Source of the DNA: Aristolochia californica
Taxonomy: Eukaryota; Streptophyta; Magnoliopsida; Piperales; Aristolochiaceae
Reading direction: 5' to 3'
Length of the DNA: 64,000 nucleotides
Assembly (NCBI GenBank): GCA_029961685.1
Contig: JARWKL010000009.1
Coordinates: 17,169,237 to 17,233,236 of the forward strand
Shown here: positions 1-12,361 of the stretch, in pieces
Layout: every line of letters starts with the position of its first letter
Numbering within the stretch: the first letter of the stretch is position 1
Notes under the pieces: generated by a model
What the model was told of the DNA's origin: nothing
Database searches by the model: none
The model's input: only the letters and a program-made list of their open reading frames with translations
Position numbers and translations under genes: made by a program

Positions 1-3000
1 AATCAAAACTTGAGTTGTCACTTTTTCCTTCATCTCGTAGACAAAAAACAGAATAGATGACAACGAAATGAAAATTTTAGACTTTGTGTGTGGAGAAAAT
101 TTTAAGGAATAACAAACGTAAGTAAAGAAAATTTATTCACACACCGCAAATGAAGAAAAAAGTTTTCTCATCCAAGTTTGGGAAATTCCACTAGTTCAAC
201 AACCCCAATAGGTTGGAATTTGATAAGAAAGAGATTTTTCTACACATGCTTTAAAAAATGGATATGCATGCTTGAAACATGTTAATGTTGCAAATGACCT
301 ATGGATCCAAACCTTTCAAAAAGAATAAAAAACTTCTCATTTAATTCTCAAGTGAACGTGCGGTGGGATATTTAACCGAGTCAAACAAGCCATTATTTTG
401 CCCATTAACAAAAAAGCTGACCTAGCGATTATTGATCATTGTACTCTGATTTATCATACGTAACGGGCCACATTTTTTTAAGGAATGACTTTTGGGTTGG
501 GATTCAACACTCAGTTAAAATTCCCTCGCCTCCCCTTTTCTCGACGATTGCAAAACCTGATATATAAAAACTAAAACGAGTTTTAAATCCCTAAAAATTA
601 CATGAACTTTTTGGAAATATCTCTCTCCATATTTGTGCATTGTGCATTTCCATTTTAGATGTGTACATTTTTCTTAAATAAAAACTTGAGTTTTCACTTT
701 TTCCTTCATCTCGTAGACAAAAAACAGAATAGACGACAACGAAATCAAAATTTTGGACTTTGTGTATGGAGAAAATTTAAAGCAATAACAAACGTAAGTA
801 AAGAAAATTTATTCACACACCACAAATGAAGCAAAAAGTTTTCTCATCCAAGTTTGGGAAATTCCACTAGTTCAACAACCCCAATAGGATGGAATTTGAT
901 AAGAAAGAGATTTTTCTTCACATGCTTTAAAAAATGGGTATGCATGCTTGAAACATGTTCAAGTTGCAAATGACCTATGGATCCAAACCTTTCAAAAAGA
1001 ATAAAAAACTTCTCATTAAAATCTCAAGTGAACGTGCGGTGGGATATTTAACCGAGTCAAACAAGCCATTATTTTGCCCATTAACAAAAAAGCTGACCTA
1101 GCGATCATTGATCATTGTAAACTGATTTAACATGCGTAACGGGCCTCATTTTTTTAAGGAATGACTTTTGGGTTGGGATTCAACACTCAGTTAAAATTCC
1201 CTCGCCTCCCCTTTTCCCGACGATTGCAAAACCTGATATATAAAAAGTAAAACGAGTTTTAAATCCCTAAAAATTACATGTACTTTTTGGAAATATCTCT
1301 CTCCATATTTGTGCATTGTGCATTTACATTTTAGATGTGTACATTTTTCTTAAATAAAAACTTGAGTTTTCACTTTTTCCTTCATCTCGTAGACAAAAAA
1401 CAGAATAGACGACAACGAAAAGAAAATTTTAGACTTTGTTTATGGAGAAAATTTAAAGCAATAACAAACGTAAGTAAAGAAAATTTATTCACACACCACA
1501 AATGAAGAAAAAAGTTTTCTCATCCAAGTTTGGGAAATTCCACTAGTTCAACAACCCCAATAGGTTGGAATTTGATAAGAAAGAGATTTTTCTACACATG
1601 CTTTAAAAAATGGATATGCATGCTTGAAACATGTTCAAGTTTCAAATGACCTATGGATCCAAACCTTTCAAAAAGAATAAAAAACTTCTCATTAAATTCT
1701 CAAGTGAACGAGCGGTGGGATATTTAACCGTGTCAAACAAGCCATTATTTTGCCAATTATGAAAAAAGCTGACCTAGCGATCATTGATCATTTTAAACTG
1801 ATTTATCATGCGTAACATGCCACATTTTTTTAAGGAATGACTTTTGGGTTGGGATTCAACACTCAGTTAAAATTCCCTCGCCTCCCCTTTTCCTTACGAT
1901 TGAAAAACCTGATATATAAAAACTAAAACGAGTTTTAAATCCCTAAAAATTACAAGAACTTTTTGGAAATATCTCTCTGCATATTTGTGCATTGTGCATT
2001 TCCATTTTAGATGTGTAAATCAAAACTTGAGTTTTCACTTTTTCCTTCATCTCGTAGACAAAAAACAGAATAGACGACAACGAAATCAAAATTTTAGACT
2101 TTGTGTATGCAGAAAATTTAAAGCAAAAACAAACGTAAGTAAAGAAAATTTATTCACACACCACAAATGAAGAAAAAAGTTTTCTCTTCCAAGTTTGGGA
2201 AATTCCACTAGTTCAACAACCCCAATAGGTTGGAATTTGATAAGAAAGAGATTTTTCTACACATGCTTTAAAAAATGGATATGCATGCTTGAAACATGTT
2301 AAAGTTGCAAATGACCTATGGATCCAAACCTTTCAAAAAGAATAAAAAACTTCTCATTAAATTCTCAAGTGAACGTGCGGTGGGATATTTAACCGAGTCA
2401 AATGAGCCATTATTTTGCCCATTAACAAAAAGCTGACCTAGCGACCATTGATCATTGTAAACTGATTTATCAAACGTGACGGGCCACATTTTTTTAATGA
2501 ATGACTTTTGGGTTGGGATTCAACACTCAGTTAAAATTCCCTCGCCTCCCCTTTTCCCGACGATTGGAAAACCTGATACATAAAAAACTAAAACGAGTTT
2601 TAAATCCCTAAAAATTACATAAAATTTTTGGAAATATCTCTCTCCATATTTGTGCGTTGTGTATTTCCGTTTTAGATATGTACATTTTTCTAAAATCAAA
2701 ACTTGAGTTGTCACTTTTTCCTTCATCTCGTAGACAAAAAACAGAATAGATGACAACGAAATGAAAATTTTAGACTTTGTGTGTGGAGAAAATTTTAAGG
2801 AATAACAAACGTAAGTAAAGAAAATTTATTCACACACCGCAAATGAAGAAAAAAGTTTTCTCATCCAAGTTTGGGAAATTCCACTAGTTCAACAACCCCA
2901 ATAGGTTGGAATTTGATAAGAAAGAGATTTTTCTACACATGCTTTAAAAAATGGATATGCATGCTTGAAACATGTTAATGTTGCAAATGACCTATGGATC

Positions 3001-4913
3001 CAAACCTTTCAAAAAGAATAAAAAACTTCTCATTTAATTCTCAAGTGAACGTGCGGTGGGATATTTAACCGAGTCAAACAAGCCATTATTTTGCCCATTA
3101 ACAAAAAAGCTGACCTAGCGATTATTGATCATTGTACTCTGATTTATCATACGTAACGGGCCACATTTTTTTAAGGAATGACTTTTGGGTTGGGATTCAA
3201 CACTCAGTTAAAATTCCCTCGCCTCCCCTTTTCTCGACGATTGCAAAACCTGATATATAAAAACTAAAACGAGTTTTAAATCCCTAAAAATTACATGAAC
3301 TTTTTGGAAATATCTCTCTCCATATTTGTGCATTGTGCATTTCCATTTTAGATGTGTACATTTTTCTTAAATAAAAACTTGAGTTTTCACTTTTTCCTTC
3401 ATCTCGTAGACAAAAAACAGAATAGACGACAACGAAATCAAAATTTTGGACTTTGTGTATGGAGAAAATTTAAAGCAATAACAAACGTAAGTAAAGAAAA
3501 TTTATTCACACACCACAAATGAAGCAAAAAGTTTTCTCATCCAAGTTTGGGAAATTCCACTAGTTCAACAACCCCAATAGGATGGAATTTGATAAGAAAG
3601 AGATTTTTCTTCACATGCTTTAAAAAATGGGTATGCATGCTTGAAACATGTTCAAGTTGCAAATGACCTATGGATCCAAACCTTTCAAAAAGAATAAAAA
3701 ACTTCTCATTAAAATCTCAAGTGAACGTGCGGTGGGATATTTAACCGAGTCAAACAAGCCATTATTTTGCCCATTAACAAAAAAGCTGACCTAGCGATCA
3801 TTGATCATTGTAAACTGATTTAACATGCGTAATGGGCCTCATTTTTTTAAGGAATGACTTTTGGGTTGGGATTCAACACTCAGTTAAAATTCCCTCGCCT
3901 CCCCTTTTCCCGACGATTGCAAAACCTGATATATAAAAAGTAAAACGAGTTTTAAATCCCTAAAAATTACATGAACTTTTTGGAAATATCTCTCTCCATA
4001 TTTGTGCATTGTGCATTTCCATTTTAGATGTGTACATTTTTCTTAAATAAAAACTTGAGTTTTCACTTTTTCCTTCATCTCGTAGACAAAAAACAGAATA
4101 GACGACAACGAAAAGAAAATTTTAGACTTTGTTTATGGAGAAAATTTAAAGCAATAACAAACGTAAGTAAAGAAAATTTATTCACACACCACAAATGAAG
4201 AAAAAAGTTTTCTCATCCAAGTTTGGGAAATTCCACTAGTTCAACAACCCCAATAGGTTGGAATTTGATAAGAAAGAGATTTTTCTACACATGCTTTAAA
4301 AAATGGATATGCATGCTTGAAACATGTTCAAGTTGCAAATGACCTATGGATCCAAACCTTTCAAAAAGAATAAAAAACTTCTCATTAAATTCTCAAGTGA
4401 ACGAGCGGTGGGATATTTAACCGTGTCAAACAAGCCATTATTTTGCCAATTATGAAAAAAGCTGACCTAGCGATCATTGATCATTTTAAACTGATTTATC
4501 ATGCGTAACATGCCACATTTTTTTAAGGAATGACTTTTGGGTTGGGATTCAACACTCAGTTAAAATTCCCTCGCCTCCCCTTTTCCTTACGATTGAAAAA
4601 CCTGATATATAAAAACTAAAACGAGTTTTAAATCCCTAAAAATTACAAGAACTTTTTGGAAATATCTCTCTGCATATTTGTGCATTGTGCATTTCCATTT
4701 TAGATGTGTAAATCAAAACTTGAGTTTTCACTTTTTCCTTCATCTCGTAGACAAAAAACAGAATAGACGACAACGAAATCAAAATTTTAGACTTTGTGTA
4801 TGCAGAAAATTTAAAGCAAAAACAAACGTAAGTAAAGAAAATTTATTCACACACCACAAATGAAGAAAAAAGTTTTCTCATCCAAGTTTGGGAAATTCCA
4901 CTAGTTCAACAAC
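1..4913 (+). repeat. Higher-order tetramer repeat, period 2,693 bp
   Basis: Positions 1-2220 recur at 2694-4913. The spacing pattern is 676, 676, 665, 676 bp. I found only five substitutions between the copies: 1140/3833, 1281/3974, 1326/4019, 1642/4335 and 2187/4880. After about 4913 the similarity drops abruptly, with a run of differences starting at 4917, so the second copy is cut by a junction. The first copy begins at the window edge and probably extends upstream. Such near-identity between four-monomer blocks, with lower similarity between monomers inside a block, defines a young higher-order repeat. Confidence 0.92.
1655..2319 (+). repeat. 665-bp monomer variant (11-bp deletion)
   Basis: GATGTGTA is joined directly to AATCAAAAC near 2017, removing 11 bp of the usual CATTTTTCTTA stretch. 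The same allele lies in the units at 4348-5012, 6360-7024 and 9048-9712 and nowhere else that I found, so it marks descent within the tetramer family of the left 10 kb. Confidence 0.9.
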
Positions 4914-5012
4914 CCCTATAGGTTAGAATTTGATAAGAAAGAGATTTTTCTACACATGCTTTAAAAAATGGATGTGCATGCTTGAAACATGTTAAAGTTG
5001 CAAATGACCTAT
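4348..5012 (+). repeat. 665-bp monomer variant, second copy
   Basis: Same 11-bp deletion, near 4710, exactly 2,693 bp from the first. The next anchor (5013) is mutated to GGAACC. Confidence 0.9.
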
Positions 5013-8000
5013 GGAACCAAACCTTTCAAAAAGAATAAAAAACTTCTCATTAAATTCTCAAGTGAACGTGTGGTGGGATATTTAACCGAGTCAAACAAGC
5101 CATTACTTTGCCCATTAACAAAAAAGCCGACCTAGCGATCATTGATCATTGTAAACTGATTTATCATGCGTAATGGACCACATTTTTTTAAGGAATGACT
5201 TTTGGGTTGGGATTCAACACTCAGTTAAAATTCCCTCGTCTGCCCTTTTCCCGATGATTGCAAAACCTAATATATAAAAACTAAAACGAGTTTTAAATCC
5301 ATAAAAATTACATGAACTTTTTGGAAATATCTCTCTCCATATTTGTGCATTGTGCATTTCCATTTTAGATGTGTACATTTTTCTTAAATAAAAACTTGAG
5401 TTCTCACTTTTTCCGTCGTAGACAAAAAACAGAATAGACGACAACGAAATCAAAATTTTAGACTTTGTGTATGGTAAAAATTTAAAGCAATAACAAACGT
5501 AAGTAAAGAAAATTTATTCACACACCACAAATGAAGAAAAAAATTTTCTCATCCAAGTTTGGGAAATTCCACTAGTTCAACAACCCCAATAGGTCGGAAT
5601 TTGATAAGAAAGAGATTTTTCTACACATGCTTTAAAAAATGGATACGCATGCTTGAAACATGTTAAAGTTGCAAATGACCTATGGAACCAAAACTTTCAA
5701 AAAGAATAAAAAACTTCTCATTAAATTCTCAAGTGAACGTACGGTGGGATATTTAACCGTGTCAAACAAGCCATTATTTTGCCCATTAACAAAAAAGCTG
5801 ACCGAGCGACCATTGATCATTGTAAACTGATTTATCATGCGTAACGGGCCGCATTTTTTTAAGGAATGACTTTTGGGTTGGGATTCAACACTCAGTTAAA
5901 ATTCCCTCGCCTCCCCTTTTCCCGACGATTGCAAAACCTGATATATAAAAACTAAAACGAGTTTTAAATCCCTAAAAATTTAACATACTTTTTGGAAATA
6001 TCTCTCTCCATATTTTTGCATTGTGCATTTCCATTTTAGATGTGTACATTTTTCTTAAATAAAAACTTGAGTTTTCACTTTTTCCTTCATCTCATAGACA
6101 AAAAACAGAATAGACGACAACGAAATGAAAATTTTAGACTTTGTGTATGGAGAAAATTTGAAGCAATAACAAACGTAAGTAAAGAAAATTTATTCACACA
6201 CCACAAATGAAAAAAAACGTTTTCTCATCCAAGTTTGGGAAATTCCACTAGTTCAACAACCCCAATAGGTTGGAATTTGAGAAGAAAGAGATGTTTCTAC
6301 ACATGCTTTAAAAAATTGATATGCATGCTTGAAACATGTTCAAGTTGCAAATGACCAATGGATCCAAACCTTTCAAAAAGAATAAAAAACTTCTCATTAA
6401 ATTCTCAAGTGAACGTGCCGTGGGATATTTAACCGAGTCAAACAGGCCATTATTTTGCCAATTATGAAAAAAGCTGACCTAGCGATCATTGATCAATGTA
6501 AACTTATTTATCATGCGTAACGGGTGACATTTTTTTAAGGAATGACTTTTGGGTTGGGATTCAACACTCAGTTAAAATTCCCTCGCCTCCCCTTTTCCTG
6601 ACGATTGAAAAACTTGATATATAAAAACAAAAACGAGTTTTAAATCCCTAAAAATTACATGAACTTTTTGGAAATATCTCTCTCCATATTTGTTCATTGT
6701 GCATTTCCATTTTAGATGTGTAAATCAAAACCTGAGTTTTCACTTTTTCCATCATCTCGTAGACAAAAAAGAGAATAGACGACAACGAAATGAAAATTTT
6801 AGACTTTGTGTATGGAGAAAATTTAAAGCAATAACAAACGTAAGTAAAGAAAATTTATTCACACACCACAAATGAAGAAAAAAGTTTTCTCATCCAAGTT
6901 TGGGAAATTCCACTAGTTCAACAACCCCAATAGGTTGGAATTTGATAAGAAAGAGATTTTTCTACACATGGTTTAAAAAATGGATATGCTTGCTTGAAAC
7001 ATGTTAAAGTTGCAAATTACCTATGGTTCCAAAACTTTCAAAAAGAATAAAAAACTTCTCATTAAATTTTTAAGTGAACGTGCGGTGGGATATTTAACCG
7101 AGTCAAACAAGCCATTATTTTGCCCATTAACAAAAAAGCTGACCTAACGATCATTGATCATTGTAAACTGATTTATCATGCGTAACGGGCCACATTTTTT
7201 TAAGGAATGACTTTTGGGTTGGGATTCAACACCCAGTTAAAATTCCCTCGCCTCCCCTTTTCCCGACGATTGCAAAACCTGATATATAAAAACTAAAACG
7301 AGTTTTAAATCCCTAAAAATTACATGAACTTTTTGGAAATATCCCTCTCCATATTTGTGCATTGTGCATTTCCATTTTAGATGTGTACATTTTTCTTAAA
7401 TCAAAACTTGAGTTTTCACTTTTTCCTTCATCTCGTAGAAAAAAAAATAGAATAGACGACAACGAAATGAAAATTTTAGACTTTGTGTATGGAGAAAATT
7501 TAAAGCAATAACAAACGTAAGTAAAGAAAATTTATTCACACACCACAAATGAAGAAAAAAGTTTTCTCATCCAACTTTGGAAATTCCACTAGTTCAACAA
7601 CCCCAATAGGTTTGAATTTGATAAGAAAGACATTTTTCTACACATGCTTTAAAAAATGGATGTGCATGCTTGAAACATGTTAAAGTTGCAAATGACCTAT
7701 GGATCCAAACCTTTCAAAAAGAATAAAAAACTTCTCATTAAATTCTCAAGTGAACGTGTGGTGGGATATTTAACCGAGTCAAACAAGCCATTATTTTGCC
7801 CATTAACAAAAAAGCTGACCTAGCGATCATTGATCATTGTAAACTGATTTATCATGCGTAATGGGCCACATTTTTTTAAGGAATGACTTTTGGGTTGGGA
7901 TTCAACACTCAGTTAAAATTCCCTCGCCTCCCCTTTTCCCAACGATTGCAAAACCTGATATATAAAAACTAAAACGAGTTTTAAATCCCTAAAAATTACA

Positions 8001-9516
8001 TGAACTTTTTGGAAATATCTCTCTCCATATTTGTGCATTGTGCATTTCCATTTTAGATGTGTACATTTTTCTTAAATAAAAACTTGAGTTTTCACCTTTT
8101 CCTTCGTAGACAAAAAACAGAATAGACGACAACGAAATGAAAATTTTAGACTTTGTGTATGGTAAAAATTTAAAGCAATAACAAACATAAGTAAAGAAAA
8201 TTTATTCACACACCACAAATGAAGAAAAAAGTTTTCTCATCCAAGTTTGGGAAATTCCACTAGTTCAACAACCCCAATAGGTCGAAATTTGATAAGAAAG
8301 AGATTTTTCTACACATGCTTTAAAAAATGGATATGCATGCTTGAAACATGTTAAAGTTGCAAATGACCTATGGATCCAAAACTTTCAAAAAGAATTAAAA
8401 ACCACTCATTAAATTCTCAAGTGAACGTGCGGTGGGATATTTAACCGAGTCAAACAAGCCATTATTTTGCCCATTAACAAAAAAGCTGACCTAGCGATCA
8501 TTGATCATTGTAAAATGATTTATCATGCGTAACGGGCCGCATTTTTTTAAGGAATGACTTTTGGGTTGGGATTCAACACTCAGTTAAAATTCCCTCGCCT
8601 CCCCTTTTCCCGACGATTGCAAAACCAGATATATAAAAACTAAAACGAGTTTTAAATCCCTAAAAATTTAACATACCTTTTGGAAATATCTCTCTCCATA
8701 TTTGTGCATTGTGCATTTCCATTTTAGATGTGTACATTTTTCTTAAATAAAAACTTGAGTTTTCACTTTTTCCTTCATCTCATAGACAAAAAACAGAATA
8801 GACGACAACGAAATGAAAATTTTAGACTTTGTGTATGGAGAAAATTTAAAGCAATAACAAACGTAAGTAAAGAAAATTTATTCACACACCACAAATGAAG
8901 AAAAAAGTTTTCTCATCCAAGTTTGGGAAATTCCACTAGTTCAACAACACCAATAGATTGGAATTTGATAAGAAAGAGATTTTTCTACACATGATTTAAA
9001 AAATTGATATGCATGCTTGAAACATGTTCATGTTGCAAATGAACAATGGATCCAAACCTTTCAAAAAGAATAAAAAACTTCTCATTAAATTCTCAAGTGA
9101 ACGTGCGGTGGGATATTTAACCGAGTCAAACAAGCCATTATTTTGCCAATTATGAAAAAAGCTGACCTAGCGATCAGTGATCATTGTAAACTGATTTATC
9201 ATGCGTAACGGGCCACATTTTTTTAAGGAATGACTTTTGGGTTGGGATTCAACACTCAGTTAAAATTCCCTCGCCTCCCCTTTTCCTGACGATTGAAAAA
9301 CCTGATATATAAAAGCTAAAACGAGTTTTAAATCCCTAAAAATTACATGAACTTTTTAGAAATATCTCTCTCCATATTTGTGCATTGTGCATTTCCATTT
9401 TAGATGTGTAAATCAAGACTTGAGTTTTCACTTTTTCCTTCATCTCGTAGACAAAAAACAGAATAGACGACAACGAAATGAAAATTTTAGACTTTGTGTA
9501 TGGAGAAAATTTAAAG
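4914..9516 (+). repeat. Older tetramer higher-order repeat, period 2,688 bp
   Basis: Monomers at 5684, 6360, 7025 and 7701 pair with those at 8372, 9048, 9713 and 10389, each 2,688 bp apart. Both copies share a 5-bp deletion in the pyrimidine stretch (near 5415 and 8103) and the 11-bp deletion of the 665-bp variant (near 6722 and 9410). Scattered substitutions make this pair clearly older than the 1-4.9 kb pair. The 665-bp variant recurs every four monomers in each block but is only three monomers apart across the block boundary, so one monomer was lost or a register shift occurred where the two tetramer families meet. Confidence 0.85.
6360..7024 (+). repeat. 665-bp monomer variant, third copy
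   Basis: Same deletion, near 6722. This copy is three, not four, monomers after the previous one, revealing a lost monomer or register shift between tetramer families. Confidence 0.88.
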
Positions 9517-9712
9517 CAATAACAAACGTAAGTAAAGAAAATTTATTCACACACCACAAATGAAGAAAAAAGTTTTCTCATCCAAGTTTGGGAAATTCCA
9601 CTAGTTCAACAACCCCAATAGGTTGGAATTTGATAAGAAAGAGATTTTTCTACACATGGTTTAAAAAATGGATATGCATGCTTGAAACATGTTAAAGATG
9701 CAAATGACCTAT
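9048..9712 (+). repeat. 665-bp monomer variant, fourth copy
   Basis: Same deletion, near 9410, 2,688 bp after the third copy. The allele stops here; the adjoining dimer block lacks it. Confidence 0.88.
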
Positions 9713-12361
9713 GGATCCAAAACTTTCAAAAAGAATAAAAAACTTCTTATTAAATTCTCAAGTGAACGTGCGGTGGGATATTTAACCGAGTCAAACAAGC
9801 CATTATTTTGCCCATTAACAAAAAAGCTGACCTAGCGATCATTGATCATTGTAAACTGATTTATCAATCGTAACGGGCCACATTTTTTTAAGGAATGACT
9901 TTTGGGTTGGGATTCAACACTCAGTTAAAATTCCCTCGCCTCCCCTTTTCCCGACGATTGCAAAACCTGATATATAAAAACTAAAACGAGTTTTAAATCC
10001 CTAAAAATTACGTGAACTTTTTGGAAATATCTCTCTCCATATTTGTGCATTGTGCATTTCCATTTTAGATGTGTAAATTTTTCTTAAATAAAAACTTGAG
10101 TTTTCACTTCTTCCTTCATCTCGTAGACAAAAAACAGAATAGACGACAATGAAATGAAAATTTTAGACTTTGTGTATGGAGAAAATTTAAAGCAATAACA
10201 AACGTAAGGAAAGAAAATTTATTCACACACCACAAATGAAGAAAAAAGTTTTCTCATCCAAGTTTGGGAAATTCCACTAGTTCAACAACCCCAATAGGTT
10301 GGAATTTGATAAGAAAGAGATTTTTATACACATGCTTTAAAAAATGGATATGCATGCTTGAAACATGTTAAAGTTGCAAATGACCTATGGATCCAAACCT
10401 TTCAAAAAGAATACAAAACTTCTCATTAAATTCTCAAGTGAACGTGCAGTGGGATATTTAACCGAGTCAAACAAGCCATTATTTTGCCCATTAACAAAAA
10501 AGCCGACCTAGCGATCATTGATCATTGTAAACTGATTTATCATGCATAACGGGCCACATTTTTTTGAGGAATGACTTTTGGCTTGGGATTCAACACTCAG
10601 TTAAAATTCCCTCGCCTCCCCTTTTCCTGACGATTGCAAAACATGATATATAAAAACTAAAACGAGTTTTAAATCCCTAAAAATTAATTGAAATTTTTGG
10701 AAATATCTCTCTCCATATTAGTGCATTGTGCATTTCCATTTTAGATGTGTAAATTTTTCGTAAATCGAAACTTGAGTTTTCACTTTTTCCTTCATCTCGT
10801 AGACAAAAAACAGAATAGAAGACAACGAAATGAAAATTTTAGACTTTGTGAATGGAGAAAATTTAAACCAATAACAAACGTAAGTAAAGAAAATTTATTC
10901 ACACACCACAAATGAAGAAAAAAGTTTTCTCATCCAAGTTTGGGAAATTCCACTAGTTCAACAACCCCAATAGGTTGGAATTTGATAAGAAAGAGATTTT
11001 TCTACACATGGTTTAAAAAATGGATATGCATGCTTGAAACATGTTAAAGATGCAAATGACCTATGGATCCAAAACTTTCAAAAAGAATAAAAAACTTCTT
11101 ATTAAATTCTCAAGTGAACGTGCGGTGGGATATTTAACCGAGTCAAACAAGCCATTATTTTGCCCATTAACAAAAAAGCTGACCTAGCGATCATTGATCA
11201 TTGTAAACTGATTTATCAAGCGTAACGGGCCACATTTTTTTAAGGAATGACTTTTGGGTTGGGATTCAACACTCAGTTAAAATTCCCTCGCCTCCCCTTT
11301 TCCCGACGATTGCAAAACCTGATATATAAAAACTAAAACGAGTTTTAAATCCCTAAAAATTACGTGAACTTTTTGGAAATATCTCTCTCCATATTTGTGC
11401 ATTGTGCATTTCCATTTTAGATGTGTAAATTTTTCTTAAATAAAAACTTGAGTTTTCACTTCTTCCTTCATCTCGTAGACAAAAAACAGAATAGACGACA
11501 ATGAAATGAAAATTTTAGACTTTGTGTATGGAGAAAATTTAAAGCAATAACAAACGTAAGGAAAGAAAATTTATTCACACACCACAAATGAAGAAAAAAG
11601 TTTTCTCATCCAAGTTTGGGAAATTCCACTAGTTCAACAACCCCAATAGGTTGGAATTTGATAAGAAAGAGATTTTTATACACATGCTTTAAAAAATGGA
11701 TATGCATGCTTGAAACATGTTAAAGTTGCAAATGACCTATGGATCCAAACCTTTCAAAAAGAATACAAAACTTCTCATTAAATTCTCAAGTGAACGTGCA
11801 GTGGGATATTTAACCGAGTCAAACAAGCCATTATTTTGCCCATTAACAAAAAAGCCGACCTAGCGATCATTGATCATTGTAAACTGATTTATCATGCATA
11901 ACGGGCCACATTTTTTTGAGGAATGACTTTTGGCTTGGGATTCAACACTCAGTTAAAATTCCCTCGCCTCCCCTTTTCCTGACGATTGCAAAACCTAATA
12001 TATAAAAACTAAAACGAGTTTTAAATCCCAAAAAATTAATTGAAATTTTTGGAAATATCTCTCTCCATATTAGTGCATTGTGCATTTCCATTTTAGATGT
12101 GTAAATTTTTCGTAAATCGAAACTTGAGTTTTCACTTTTTCCTTCATCTCGTAGACAAAAAACAGAATAGAAGACAACGAAATGAAAATTTTAGACTTTG
12201 TGAATGGAGAAAATTTAAACCAATAACAAACGTAAGTAAAGAAAATTTATTCACACACCACAAATGAAGAAAAAAGTTTTCTCATCCAAGTTTGGGAAAT
12301 TCCACTAGTTCAACAACCCCAATAGGTTGGAATTTGATAAGAAAGAGATTTTTCTACACAT
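9517..12361 (+). repeat. Dimer higher-order repeat, period 1,352 bp (2.1 copies)
   Basis: 9517-10868 recurs as 10869-12220, and a third partial copy continues to about 12361. Diagnostic shared variants are GTAAGG for GTAAGT (10205 and 11557), the TTTTTCG insertion-type spelling near 10757 and 12109, and CCAATAAC for GCAATAAC near 10868 and 12220. Differences between copies are few, for example 10643/11995 and 10645/11997, so the duplication is recent. Confidence 0.88.

Noticed and set aside
1985..2170. Plus-strand open frame of 61 codons recurring at 4678, 6690 and 9378, and related frames of 100-104 codons at 35060, 37758, 39782, 44476 and 47175
   Set aside because: They lie at one fixed place in the monomer and exist only where indels happen to leave the frame open. 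Most monomers break the frame, composition is Lys/Asn/Phe-rich as AT-rich DNA predicts, and no domain is recognisable.
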